Of a DNA stretch of 64,000 bases, positions 38,901 through 49,734 are shown piece after piece; within the stretch, counting starts at the first letter, position 1; each line of letters starts with the position of its first letter. Below the pieces are notes generated by a model. The model was given only the letters and a program-made list of their open reading frames with translations. It made no database searches and was not told where the DNA came from. The position numbers and the translations under genes are program-made. Source of the stretch: Antedon bifida (lineage: Eukaryota; Echinodermata; Crinoidea; Comatulida; Antedonidae); contig OY727093.1 in the NCBI GenBank assembly GCA_963402885.1, positions 14,191,501-14,255,500 of the forward strand, in the 5' to 3' direction.

Positions 38901-40551
38901 ATTCCAGAAAGCTATTTGACAATTACAAAATGTTTGAGTCTGGTTGTCATAATATTATGTTTCTGATTTCCTGTGGTTAGATAAAGGATTAGCCAATCAT
39001 AATGGTGTAATTGTGGTGGGAAATTAACCCACCACTAACCCTAACCCTAGCCTAGGGTCTATTTAATAACTAAATTAAATAAGCCTATCTGGGCCTAGGC
39101 CTAGCTAGCCTAGTAAGTAGGTCTAGAGTCTAGGCCCTGGAGGGAACATTTTATCCTCCTCTGAAGCCCCTAATTTGCATGTCCAGTATAAGTAGAAAAA
39201 TGTAATAGATATTAAGGGTAGAGAAAATAATATGATAGTAGAAAGACGTATAGAGTATAGAGAAGAAAGGTCTAGACTGGTAGAAAGTTGTATTGTATTA
39301 ATACTGAGTTACAAGAAATAAAAGTTATAGTTGAATATACTTTTTGTATGTGGAATCATTTGGCAGTCAGTGTACGTCGCGTGGATTAAATACGCCAGAG
39401 AACATATTACGCTCGGAACCTACAATATAAATCCACTACACTGTTCTATACCGTTCATAATTCTAATACCACTATTTCTGCATATAGTTTAACATTTAAT
39501 TATAGTTCGACATGTCGTCAGACGGTTTATTAGTTATTATCATGGTTTAATGGGGGTATCAACACCGTATTTAAAATTGTAAATAATTATCACTATCATT
39601 ATTCATTTAAAAAAATGTCATTGCATGTACGAGCGTTCAGATCACCAGAAACAGTACAATGCCCTACTTTGGAGAATTTAGTTAGTGTACGTAGGCCCTA
39701 TTATTATTAAATCAAATATATTTTCTCTTCGAGCTGTATAGGATGATTTTTTAGGCTAATATAATATGTAAAGCATAAATAAATAAGAATTGTCATCTGT
39801 ATTTAATCAAAATGATTTCAGTAGATTTACATTTCATTTCCAAAATACCCTTTAAGATATCAAATTTTATACCAATCAAATAAACCACCAAATGGATGCT
39901 GGGCTCTTGGGTCTAAGTTTATTAATAAAAGAAAAGGCAGGCATATTGAATCTGGAAGTGTCACTAATATTGCAATGTGTCTCTATTAACAAAAAATATA
40001 AGTTATTTAAAACGGTTATAATATTAAAATCAAGTTTAATTTACGGGTTCCACCAATTCTACAATGAAGCCCATCAATGTTCCCAAAATTATTTATAGTA
40101 TACATAAACATAATCAAAAACTGAAAATAATGCAAGTTATTATCGTAAATAGCCTATATAACGTTTAAAATTGAAAGTGTAAAATGTCCAACTTTAAATA
40201 CAGTAGTAGTTATCGTCTTACCACGCGAGCGTGGGTTTAAGAGATAGAAAGGGAAAACTCAATATTAAAACTACAGACTTTTAGAAAGTATTTAAGTTAA
40301 GAACATAGGATAAGATTGTTTTTTCACATTTTGTCTTGTTTGTATTTTGATGTGAACAAACGTGAAGTGATTACCTCGGTATATTTGTTTGTATAACTTG
40401 CAGCTAATGTCACAGTTCCATTAAAGCCGTCCCTCTCTGTTGAATTATGAGTTTCCACCATTTCGATTATGGCAATATTAATATTCACTCTCGTAGAAAA
40501 CAAACAAAACTTTAGTATGGTACACATTCCAGCTACTAAATAACGCTTCAT
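32934..40551 (-). CDS. SLC17-like anion transporter, copy F (complete, 482 aa)
   Basis: Nine exons with good phases and no stop: 40375-40551, 35705-35938, 35421-35508, 35142-35237, 34861-34994, 34549-34698, 34147-34279, 33373-33614 and 32934-33128 (1449 bp). It has MKRYLVAGMCTILKFCLF, the TM1 signature RVNINIAIIEMV, sequon NST, LGGLVTYRLGGKR, VPHERSTL, FASNVFGFFFILTEAPTF and LDITKHYSSVIVGIMTCL, with the tail ENISKQEMKSYNSINDTSAE. Exon 8 ends one base differently from its sisters, but the donor GTAAGT still joins in frame (KAK instead of KKK). Intron 1 is 4.4 kb because it houses a 2.3 kb hAT-like element and other repeats; intron 7 has a 40-bp tandem repeat. It groups with copy B by exon 1 and exon 6 sequence. 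Substrate unknown. Confidence 0.9.
33720..33918. repeat. 40-bp tandem repeat, five copies
   Basis: Units containing AGCCTAGATTAGAAACAGTT begin at 33721, 33761, 33801, 33841 and 33880. Differences are single bases in a T run. It lies in intron 7 of copy F. The repeats are contiguous, without spacers. Confidence 0.95.
36304..38616. mobile_element. hAT-like TIR element (2.3 kb, non-autonomous) in intron 1 of copy F
   Basis: Terminal inverted repeats CAGGCCCGTAGCCAGG (left) and CCTGGCTACGGCCCTG (right) differ at one position. GTGCA flanks both ends (36299-36303 and 38617-38621) as a 5-bp direct repeat. CAGGG-type ends are typical of hAT elements, though 8-bp duplications are more usual there. 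A long G run follows the left end. No transposase frame was found. Confidence 0.75.
38741..39672. repeat. Dispersed repeat, also present at 48.1-48.7 kb
   Basis: The text from aatgaataaatacgactgtc to about 38855, and again 39610-39672 (gtcattgcatgtacgagcgt...), matches one contiguous block at 48130-48655, so about 0.75 kb here is either inserted or was lost there. The intervening part includes a TAGGCC-rich patch (39050-39130) and nothing coding. Confidence 0.6.
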
Positions 40552-41687
40552 ATTTACGATATCGTTTACGATTCACTCCTTCCCCTTTTTAATTTAGCAC
40601 TACGTGAAAGAGTTGCTTCTAACATTTAACGATTCCAATGTCAGCAACACTGCTTTGACTATGCAGAATTATAAAGTTGTGTCATTCAATCCTCATGATT
40701 TTGTGTATAAAGGAAAACTAACCATTCATTGGTTTCATTGTTATGCATATTTTTAGTTATCCGCTTGGTATACCAAGCGGATAACTCCTTGTTATTGTAT
40801 GAGATATTTCTCCATGATGAGATCAACAGTTTTTTGGTTATCCGCAACTTAGTTGCGGATAACCCTTGTTATTGTCACGTTTCTTTTTCTTCATCTTTAT
40901 TCTTCTTTCTTTCCCGGATTTTTGTTGCAGCTATATCTCAAATTTTTGTAGACATAACTTTGTATAACTTTCTCATAAGATTGACCTGTAGCTGTAGATG
41001 TGCAGGAAACTTTGTTATATGACGTTAGAGTCGCGTAGCGTAAGTTACGCGCGATTTTATGAATTTCAATGATTGATCATAGATTATAAACCAAAAGTCA
41101 TTTTATATTGACACTTGGTGAAAATTTAAGTCATATCAAGGGCAAACTTTCTATGGATTAAAAATGGCATGTTTCACAAGAAGTTACGCGCGCACGCGCA
41201 TTTAAAATTTCAAAATGCGCAAAATTAATTTCTAATCAACTTTTTATGCGTTTCTTGTCATTTTGAGCATGTCATAAATTCCCACGGGCGCGCAATTTTT
41301 TACGCACGCCGTGCGCACGTAGCGTTAAAAACATATTTTTTTCTCTTGAATTATATTTTTCAAGCCTTTTCTAGTAATTTTGAAAACAATTTAGACCTTT
41401 TCCAATTTAAATAACGCCATACGAACACGTTGAATTAAACATTTCATGCGCGTTTTTTATGAAAAAGCTTAAAAAATCGTCAAAATTTTGTCTTTTTTTA
41501 AACAGTCTTAGTTTCTAAAGTAAACCGTGAACCGTTTATTTTTATTACAAAATCTAGAAGTTGATGAGTTGTAGATATCGGATCATGCATCGATAAGGCT
41601 AAAAAAAAAATTGTGACGTCATCGTATGGCCACACGAATGTAAAATATAGGATTTTTGTCTCTTTCGTTATTGCTCATCACATTCAA

Positions 41688-43968
41688 CACACTTAAAACT
41701 AAAGGTGCAATAAAGGGTGCAAACCTATAAAAGGGTGCTAATTTGCGCCTTTTTCTCATAAAATGGTGCAGAGTTCATAAAAGGTTTATTTTTGCACCTT
41801 TTATATCGAAAAATGCAGAAAAATATAAAAAGGTGCAGAACTGCACCACAAAGGCCCAAGTAGGCCGACGCCATGGTGACTGTGTGACAAAATAAGACCT
41901 ATTAGTGTTAGATTAATGAACGCTTCTTGATATATTTAACTTAGGGCTTCTAAAAACTTAAAAGGTAATGATTATGACAATTTTTTTAGAATGACATTAT
42001 TGTGGTAAGTTAAAACAAAAATAAGAAAGATTCATAATAATATCGGAATTCGAAAAAATCTGTTTCTTACGGAACATTAGAAAGTCGCTGGCTTGTAACT
42101 GAAAATTAAAGTTTTATACCTTTAACATGATAAATTCAAAGGTTCAACTGGGCACCCTATAAGGTTTAACATCAGTTAAAAGGTGCATAATAGCACCTTT
42201 TTGTACAATTTTCGTGCCGTATGCGCACGCAAGATGTCTTTAAACAATTTTTAAAATATTGAATTTCAGAGGTTATTTACTCTGGTTTGCTTAAGTCTAG
42301 AATAAGTAAACTTTTCTTTCATATTTAACAATATTATTAGAATATTTAATATCATAATGTAGGCATCTGTTGTAAATTTATTTGAAACAGGAATTGAACA
42401 ATAATTTTAAGCGCGTCCCGTGTGCGGTTGTTAAACATCCATCCATGCAGTTTAAATATTGTGAGCAGAGTTTGCGCCCAAAAAATCAGGCCTATAAAAC
42501 TAGGCCTAGCTCCCGGATCCCACACCTCTCCCGTGTAGGATAGCTGTTGAAAGTAAGTAACGAAGCTTTATAGGCATGTAATTTGGTGGTTTTTATTAGA
42601 TTAATTATTATATAGGCCTATAAGCCTAGGCTAAATAAATAAGGCTAGCTAGGCCTACCTAGAGGGTAGCCTAGGCCAGGCGGCTAGGCGCGGCCTAGGT
42701 TAGGCCTAAAGTAGGCAGTCTAGAGGCCTACAGTAGCCTCTCGGGGGGGGGGGGGGGGGGCTAGTCCTAGACCAGGCCTAGCCTACTTACCTGGGCCTAG
42801 GCCCTAGTTAGTGGGTTAGGCATAGGCTAGGTAGACCTTAAACTTAATTAAAAGCAGACCTAGACTAGGCTAGTCTAGGCCTAGCCGGCTAGCTAGGCCT
42901 ATAATTAATAATAGGCCTAGCCTAGTTATTAATATTAATAGTTACAGTAGTTGGGTATTATTATGCCTAGTAGGCCTACCTAGGCTATATTAATTCTTAT
43001 ACACATTATTTTTAATTATAAATAGTTACAGCCTACATGATGTCATGGAGGGATAAAATAAGTTTAAACATGAAAGAGCACCTCTGCTCTGATCAGCAGC
43101 AATGAAGATGTCCAGAAAAGGAGAAAGAAATGTGACCACATGTACCGTAATACTCTAGCTAGTATATATAGGGCCTACTATACTACGAGCTGAGGAAAGG
43201 GAGAGGAACATACTTTAAAGTATGTGAAGCATGTGGACTAGGTAATTTGACTTTAAAAATCAGAACAATGTCAATAATGTATTGTATGATGTTGTCATAT
43301 TAATGATAATATTAATATAATAGTTTCCCTTCCTATTTCATGCTTTTTAGGAAAGTACATAATCAGGTGAAAATGTTCGGAAAAGGTGAACCAGACATCA
43401 AGAACACTGTTTCAGATATATGGGGATACTGAAGAGAATACTGTCAAAGATGTCATCATTAGATACTTTTAACAATAGGCCTATTGTTGGTTTAAGAGAT
43501 GGCCACACTCTATTTAAGGTGCAAAGACTGGTAATTGCCATCCAATAATTCAGCAGTTGAATTGAATAATGTAATGTTTTAAAGTTGAATAAAATTATAC
43601 CACGCTTAATCAATATTTTTTGTATTTTAGTGATTTTTATTTGTGCACCTTTTTAACAGAAATTTGAACCTTAGAAGAGCATTATTGAACCTTTTATTAG
43701 GGTGTAAAGTTGCACCTTTATTTAGAGGTTGAATTTTGCTCCTTTGGGGAGCTGCTATTGTTGCATTTCATTTGCACCTTTTAGGGTAGAAAATTACACC
43801 TTATATGGTGCAAATGTGAACTCCAAAGGAGCATTATAGCACCCTTTATCAGGGTTCAAAATTGCACCTTCCGTCAAAGGTGCAGTTGTGCACCTTAAAG
43901 GGAGCTGCTATTGTTGCATCGGTTTGCACCTTTTTAGGTAGAGATTTGCACCTTTTTTTTTTAGTGTG
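41688..43968. mobile_element. TIR element with subterminal GGTGCA arrays, nested in H1
   Basis: Left end CACACTTAAAACTAAAGGTG and right end reading inward CACACTAAAAAAAAAAGGTG form inverted termini about 2.3 kb apart. GGTGC(A) motifs are repeated many times inside each end: left at 41703-42190, and mostly as TGCACC at right 43640-43950. CACT(A) termini with dense subterminal repeats recall EnSpm/CACTA elements; target duplication could not be settled. No transposase frame seen. Confidence 0.55.
42480..43010. repeat. TAGGCCTA/CTAGGCCTAG-dense patch with G18 run
   Basis: The stretch is built largely from overlapping aggcctag, gcctaggc and taggcctа-like words plus a run of about 18 G at 42743-42760. 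Similar patches occur at 39050-39130, 53450-53510, 56990-57130 and 61318-61558. Confidence 0.7.
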
Positions 43969-44709
43969 AATGGAGCGCATCACGCTTATCTGTATTCCTT
44001 TTTCTCCTACATTTAAATATTGTGTAGGTCAATCAACTTTCTTTAGCATGAGATAAAAATATTTTAATTTTTATGACGTCATCATGCCTAAAAATTTTAA
44101 TTACGTGGGTCATTAATTTCATCTTTACAGTAAATTTTATTCTGTAATAGCTCGTAAGAATAAAATGTGATAATCACGATTAAAACGTTTTCTGGAAGCT
44201 ATTGGATTGTAGATACGAATTCATGTAAACATTTTGCCAATCGGATGTTGTGACGTCATCATATGGCCAGTTGAATAAAAAAAGTTGTATTTTCATATTT
44301 TGCGTAATAGTTCATCACATTTAAAAGGGTGCGCATCTATATTTTACGTATTCAAATTTCTTCTACACGTTAATATGTTGTTCCTAAGATAATTTCCTTC
44401 TGAAATTGCTATCTAAGTGTTTCATTTTGATACCGTCGCCATGTTAAAAATTGGAATAAATGGCGGGTCCCGTAATTTCACCTATTCTACACTGTATGTA
44501 ATATGTATACAGATTATACTGTTTGCATGTATATACTATATGACACAAAATTGACAGAATTCAGCACTAACAGCATATCATATTCTTCAGTTCTTGTCAT
44601 AATGCCATAATCTTTATCTCTGTGTGCAATATTCCAACGTATGACGTGCACGTGGCGTTTGTCGTGGTGCGGATAACTAACTCGTCAAAGTGACGAGTTT
44701 CATGTCTAG

Positions 44710-45756
44710 TGTTTTATTTGTATTTTAAACTAATTTTTCTTTTGAATGTTGTAACATTTTGCTCTTTATTTTATTTACTTGATGTGTAGATGTGTTGTGC
44801 TTAGTTTATACATTTAGAGCTACCCTCCATGTGTTATAGTCTGTAGTATACAAGAACCAATAAGGAAAAGTGAAATTACACTTACACTTTCACTCTTCCC
44901 TAGGCATATTTACATTGTACAGTATATCATTTTGCAAGTGTAAAGCCGTGTGTAAAGAAGAGCGGGTCTTTTGTTCGTTGTCTTTCAGGCTTTCGCTATG
45001 TTCTTATTTCGCATTTGCAGTTGTTACCTTTATGTAAGTTATCGTATTATATACTGTATTTAGCAATTGGATGACATGCAAGTTTACTTGGTTATTATAA
45101 TCTTATAGTTCTTGCTCATATCGTAGGCCTATGTACTATAAGCAATTGTTACCAAATAACCATGCTGTGCTTAGCAATTAATGACACTTTATATATACAT
45201 TTACTATATTTATCTTAGTTTTGATACATTTTGAATGATTGTCAGCATTTTGCTCGAACGGAAGATGATGCGTCTACACGTTTAGGGCGACTTGTTGCCG
45301 TGTTATGGTGTTGTATAAATATGACTTGAGGTAATATTTATTATAATTAATTGTTCGTTGTTGAATTGTTGTGAATTACTATATTATTGACTATATAGGC
45401 TACAGTGATGTTTCTTATTCGTTTATTAATATTTTGCAGGGCTTGAATTCTCATGTACTTAAATGATATGTAATTGAAGTAATGTTTTGTTCCTATAGTA
45501 CAATAACGATCACTAATAAATCGGAAGGATAGAATCCAAGTGTTTATATTCTCCTTTTTTGTGTGGAACCACGACATAAATTCACTGATTTTCAACTTAT
45601 GCCTACAATCCTATAACGGCCATAATATTATTTATTTAAAAAAAAATATTTTCTTTCGATTTATGTACATTTTCCATAGGAAAAATGCATCAATTTTACA
45701 TAAATGATATACCAATTTTGATGAAGTAACCTATAATTAATATAAATTAAAAAAAG
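44710..45756. other. Gene-free stretch between H1 and the duplicated sphingomyelinase tail
   Basis: AT-rich. No coding region, hairpin or repeat boundary stood out. One TAGGCCTA lies near 45125. Confidence 0.5.
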
Positions 45757-45978
45757 TTCACTCTTTGAAAATCTATTTTCAAGTCTTTCATATAGTTCCA
45801 ATAACTTGGTCAGCTGGGTTATTGAATGTAACGTTTTCCATCCAAGAAATTGGTATGTGACAAACAAATAGAAAACTCACTTTTTACACAAAACTTACAT
45901 CATCAGCGGACTATTTATAGCTGTAGGCCTACGTCATTGTATTTTTTCACTCATCATAAAAAATATATAAAGAGTAAA

Positions 45979-46142
45979 GCTCTGTTTACACTATCAAACT
46001 AGATTGACAAAAAAAGTGTGATGTGTCCAAATATTGTAGTGATATGCTTAAATGTGGTAGAGATGACATCATCATTTCCATATATGGGTACATCACAATC
46101 CCATAAAGTGTTTTGACAATTTACGTGATTGTGAATGTAGCT
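45979..46142. mobile_element. MITE, GCTCTGTCTACACTATCAAA family, copy 3
   Basis: GCTCTGTTTACACTATCAAA at left and an eroded right end (gtgaatgtagc). Part of the duplicated block; its partner is copy 4. Confidence 0.6.
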
Positions 46143-46565
46143 TTAGTGAATATTTGTTACACAATGCAGTTTGAGAAAAAATATATTTTAACTTTATAAT
46201 AGTACAGTACTGTAGGCCTATTGTCTTTTAAAACGTATATTTTCTATAAAGTTGAGGAAATTAAAATAGTTGATTTTCACATTATTTACATAATTCAATA
46301 TGCACGTCCCTCTGGGTGTTCACATTTTGATCTCAAAATCAATTTTCAGGTTAAAGGTATGTATAGTTAAAAGTATTTATTCTGGTCCCATTTGTTTTGA
46401 ACAGTTTACTAAGGTATTTGACATGCACTATATGTACACGTGACCAACGGCTATACGTCCCATCCAAAGAAGAGAAGCAATAGTCAGGCATCTTGCCTAA
46501 TGACGCAATCAGTATGGTACAGATAGGCTATCACATGCTAGTCCGATATTATCATTACACCATAA

Positions 46566-46679
46566 CTCTGCGGTATATCATTCCCAGATGGTCTCCCATC
46601 AAGAACGAAACCGGGCCCAACGTTGCTTAACTTCAGTGATCTGACGAGAACCGGTGTTCAACGCAGTATGGCTATGGTA
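46566..46679 (-). repeat. 5S rRNA-like sequence, left copy
   Basis: The minus strand reads CCATACTGCG, GGTTCTCGTCAGATCACTGA, AAGTTAAGCAACGTTGGGC and TGATGGGAGACCATCTGGGA, a clear 5S rRNA outline including box A and box C of its internal promoter. Helix I is weaker than in the right copy. A 5S pseudogene or 5S-derived SINE is likeliest. Confidence 0.75.
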
Positions 46680-47401
46680 TATACAATAATTTTTTTTTTC
46701 ATAATTTCCCCGAATACATTTTACGAATTCTTACATTCTCTAAGAGTGCCATGAATGAATTAGCTTCAAATACACTTTGTACATAAAAATCCCATAGACA
46801 AATCCAGATAACCAACATAAGAAATGCAGATATTACAAATTTAGCATAGATGATATCTATAATGGATGTTAGCACGTATAACAGAAAGTAAAAGGCCTAG
46901 TAAAGCTGCTGAAACCTCTTGTTTGAACTTTATTGTAAGCTAATAAAAACTTTTCTTCAACATTATCTAGTAAACTAGTCCCATTCTAGAGAATGTACAG
47001 TGTCCATATTTAATAAATAAATAAATTATTTTAGTCGTATTTCAGTCTAGTAGATCTAAGTATTGGACATTGGAATACATTTGTTAGGCAACAGATAATT
47101 TCTAATAAGATTAAACCTGCATGGATATATATAAAGCATGGCAAGGATCTACAATAGCCCTGCTGTCATAACCCTTCTGATAGACTGAGGATAGAAACAG
47201 CATCAAGTCCTACAGGGATCTCTTAGATTATTAGGGAAAGCACCACCGTTTGATTGCAAAACAAGAGAATAAAAGATAAGAGTCTAAGAGTAAGCTCAAG
47301 TGTAGCAGAGATTTAATGGTTTGAATGTTATTAGCAACTTTCCAGTGTATCAACTAGACTTGTTAATGTGTTGACTATCCATCTCTATCAGAAGGGTTAT
47401 T

Positions 47402-47585
47402 GATATGGATACAGTAGATCTTGTTGCCACGCTGATCCGTACAGGTTTATCAGACGCCATGTCATCTCTTGCTATTTCTTGAAGCAGCATTTGCATCATT
47501 GCTAGTTCAATGAGTTCTACTGGAATATGATTGAATAATTGATTTGTATGTTCTCCAGATACTGAATGTACATTAATCCATTATC
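47402..47585 (-). other. Unassigned 61-codon open stretch
   Basis: The minus strand reads HTNQLFNHIPVELIELAMMQ, then MLLQEIARDDMASDKPVRIS and VATRSTVSISIT without a stop. The composition looks protein-like, and a second open stretch (NPALNRANMYNSRPGLKKIM) lies just upstream in another frame. No family recognised; it may be an exon or repeat-encoded fossil. Confidence 0.25.
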
Positions 47586-47599
47586 TTTTTCAATCCAGG

Positions 47600-47954
47600 A
47601 CGGGAGTTGTACATATTGGCACGGTTAAGTGCAGGGTTCATTGTACAGTTAGTGGCACAAAAAGTTTGTTTATTATTTTGACATTTGACCCACTCTTAAG
47701 CGTCTTTGACCCATTCTTAAGTGGCTTTTGCCCCAGATTTCAAACTTAAGAATGATGAATGTTCATAAGTATGTGTGGTGTGAATTTCGTTGATGTACTC
47801 AAAATGCTAATTAAATGTCTAATTAGCGCTAATTAAAGGCGTTCTTAAGTAAATTTAGCACAGGAATGGTCACTTAAGAATTATGGATATTGATTCCTGA
47901 TAGGTCAGAGAACATTTTAGAATTGGTTTGGTCCATGTACTCGAAATGCTAATT
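47600..47954. other. Non-coding DNA with repeated TTCTTAAG and AATGCTAATTAAA words
   Basis: The words cttaag and aatgctaattaaa recur several times with variable spacing, suggesting a decayed tandem array adjoining the 327-bp duplication. Confidence 0.45.
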
Positions 47955-48608
47955 AAATCCAATTTTAGGGGTAATTTGGGTGGTTCCCCCTTAAAATTGA
48001 ACAGGACCCGTCACTTAAGAATTGCCATTTCTGGGTCCCATAGATCATATCTACATACTCCACATCTCAAACCTTTTGTACTCAAATTGCTAATTAAAAC
48101 CTTCTGGGCTCCCAGACTATATCCAATGAATAAATACGAGTCTCTAGTATAGGCCTATTGCTAAATTGTTGAAATCATCATAATTGTTAATGTCAGAATC
48201 TGCATGAGGTGTACATCTATTTAATTAGTTAGAAAAATAATTCAGCCATTCATTATTAATTTTTAAAAATGTCATTGCATTAAATCCAATTTTAGGGGTA
48301 ATTTGGGTGGTTCCCCCTTAAAATTGAACAGGACCCGTCACTTAAGAATTGCCATTTCTGGGTCCCATAGATCATATCTACATACTCCACATCTCAAACC
48401 TTTTGTACTCAAATTGCTAATTAAAACCTTCTGGGCTCCCAGACTATATCCAATGAATAAATACGAGTGTCTAGTATAGGCCTATTGCTAAATTGTTGAA
48501 ATCATCATAATTGTTAATGTCAGAATCTGCATGAGGTGTACATCTATTTAATTAGTTAGAAAAATAATTCAGCCATTCATTATTAATTTTTAAAAATGTC
48601 ATTGCATG
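47955..48608. repeat. 327-bp tandem duplication
   Basis: Two adjacent copies start with AAATCCAATTTTAGGGGTAA at 47955 and 48282 and differ at essentially one base (gagtctctag against gagtgtctag). Each contains one TAGGCCTA. The near identity marks a very recent event or ongoing homogenisation. Confidence 0.92.
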
Positions 48609-49073
48609 TACGGGCGTTCAGATCACCAGAAACAGTACAATGCCCTACTTTGGAGTAAAAGAGTTGCTTCTAACATTTAACGATCTGTTAACTATCCATA
48701 TACTGTAACTGGTAAGTTTATACATACGTGCGCTGTCCTATTAATGAAACGAACGAATCTACCAGTATATTAATTATTAAATTATTTTTCTTATTATATG
48801 GTAATGGTACTCGAAGTTCACTAGACCATAGAGAAAAAAAAAAGAAAAAAGTCCACTCCTCTGAAAATTTATTTTTTAAGTCTTTCATATTGTTACAATA
48901 ACTTGGTCAGCTGGGTTATTGAATGTAAAGTTTTCCATCCAACAAGAAGTTGGTATATGTCAAACAAATAGAACTCTCACTTTTTACGCAAAACGTACAT
49001 CATCAGCGGGCTATTTATATCTGTACGTCATTGTATTTTTTTCACTCATCATAAAAAATATATAAAGACTAAA

Positions 49074-49233
49074 GCTCTGTTTACACCATCAAACTAGATT
49101 GACAAAAAAGTGTTATGTGTCCAAATATGGTAGTGATATTCTTAAATATGGTAGAGATGACATCATCATGTCCATATATGGGCACATCACAATCCCATAA
49201 AGTATTTTGACAAATTATGATTGTGAATGTAGC
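49074..49233. mobile_element. MITE, GCTCTGTCTACACTATCAAA family, copy 4
   Basis: Duplicate of copy 3 within the parental sphingomyelinase tail block, ends gctctgtttacaccatcaaa and gtgaatgtagc. Confidence 0.6.
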
Positions 49234-49596
49234 TTTAGTGAATATTTGTTACACAATGCAGTTTGAGAAAAAATATATTTTAACTTTATAATTGTACAGT
49301 ATTGTCTTTTAAAACGTATATTATTTATAAGGTTGAGGAAATTAAAGTAGTTGATTTTCAAATTTTCATCTAAAAATATAATCATCTTTAGGTTAAAGGT
49401 ATGTAAAGTTAGAAGTATTTATTCTGGTCCCATCTATTTTCGAATAGGGTACCAAGGTCTTTGACATGCACTATATGTACATGGGCCTAACGGCTATACG
49501 TCCTATCCAAAGAACGAAGCAATACTAAGGCACTTCCATAATGATGCAATCAGTATGGTACAGATATCCGATATTATCATTACACCATCATTCTCC

Positions 49597-49710
49597 ATAC
49601 AGCACCCGATATTCCCAGATGGTCTCCTATCCAAGCTCTAACCAGGCCCAACGTTGCTTCACTTCGGTGATCTGACGAGAACCAGTGTTTCAACGCAGTA
49701 TGGCTGTACA
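49597..49710 (-). repeat. 5S rRNA-like sequence, right copy (near full length)
   Basis: The minus strand from 49710 reads TGTACAGCCATACTGCG, GGTTCTCGTCAGATCACCGA, AGCAACGTTGGGCCTGG, TTGGATAGGAGACCATCTGG and GGGTGCTGTAT. The ends GTACAGC and GCTGTAT can pair as helix I, and box A and box C are close to eukaryotic consensus. No T-run terminator follows, so a pseudogene or 5S-derived repeat is more likely than a working gene. It begins 25 bp after the sphingomyelinase stop codon, on the same strand. Confidence 0.75.
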
Positions 49711-49734
49711 ATATACAATAAATATTTATTTTTT

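Larger units (their letters stand above)
40755..44709 (+). mobile_element. Helentron-like element H1 (non-autonomous, with doubled 5' end)
   Basis: The 5' end is a perfect 32-bp palindrome, AGTTATCCGCTTGGTA and its reverse (40755-40786), then CCTTGTTATTGTAT. A second 5' end with 13-bp arms GGTTATCCGCAAC follows at 40836-40864, with CTTGTTATTG after it. The 3' end has GCGGATAACT (44669-44678, exact complement of the first 10 bases), hairpin AACTCGTCA-AAG-TGACGAGTT (44679-44699), TCATGT and CTAG (44706-44709), followed by T. It holds no Rep/helicase frame. A separate TIR element is nested inside (41688-43968). Confidence 0.75.
45757..46993 (-). pseudogene. Decayed duplicate of the SMPD2-like 3' end
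   Basis: About 1.2 kb that matches 48850-50027 with many substitutions and small gaps. On the minus strand, 46720-46993 is the last exon of the sphingomyelinase (LEENVRIRKMYSGK-like text still readable, stop retained), but it has lost 13 bp and 1 bp near 46905-46920, which breaks the frame, and homology stops at 46993. The block also carries the 5S-like sequence and one MITE in the same order as the parent. It was therefore copied as a unit, in direct orientation, 3.1 kb downstream. Confidence 0.8.

Noticed and set aside
45661-45867. Minus-strand open frame reading FLGWKTLHSITQLTKLLELYERL
   Set aside because: It lies mostly inside the duplicated tail block, where the partner copy (48850-48980) has frame-breaking differences; no family recognised.
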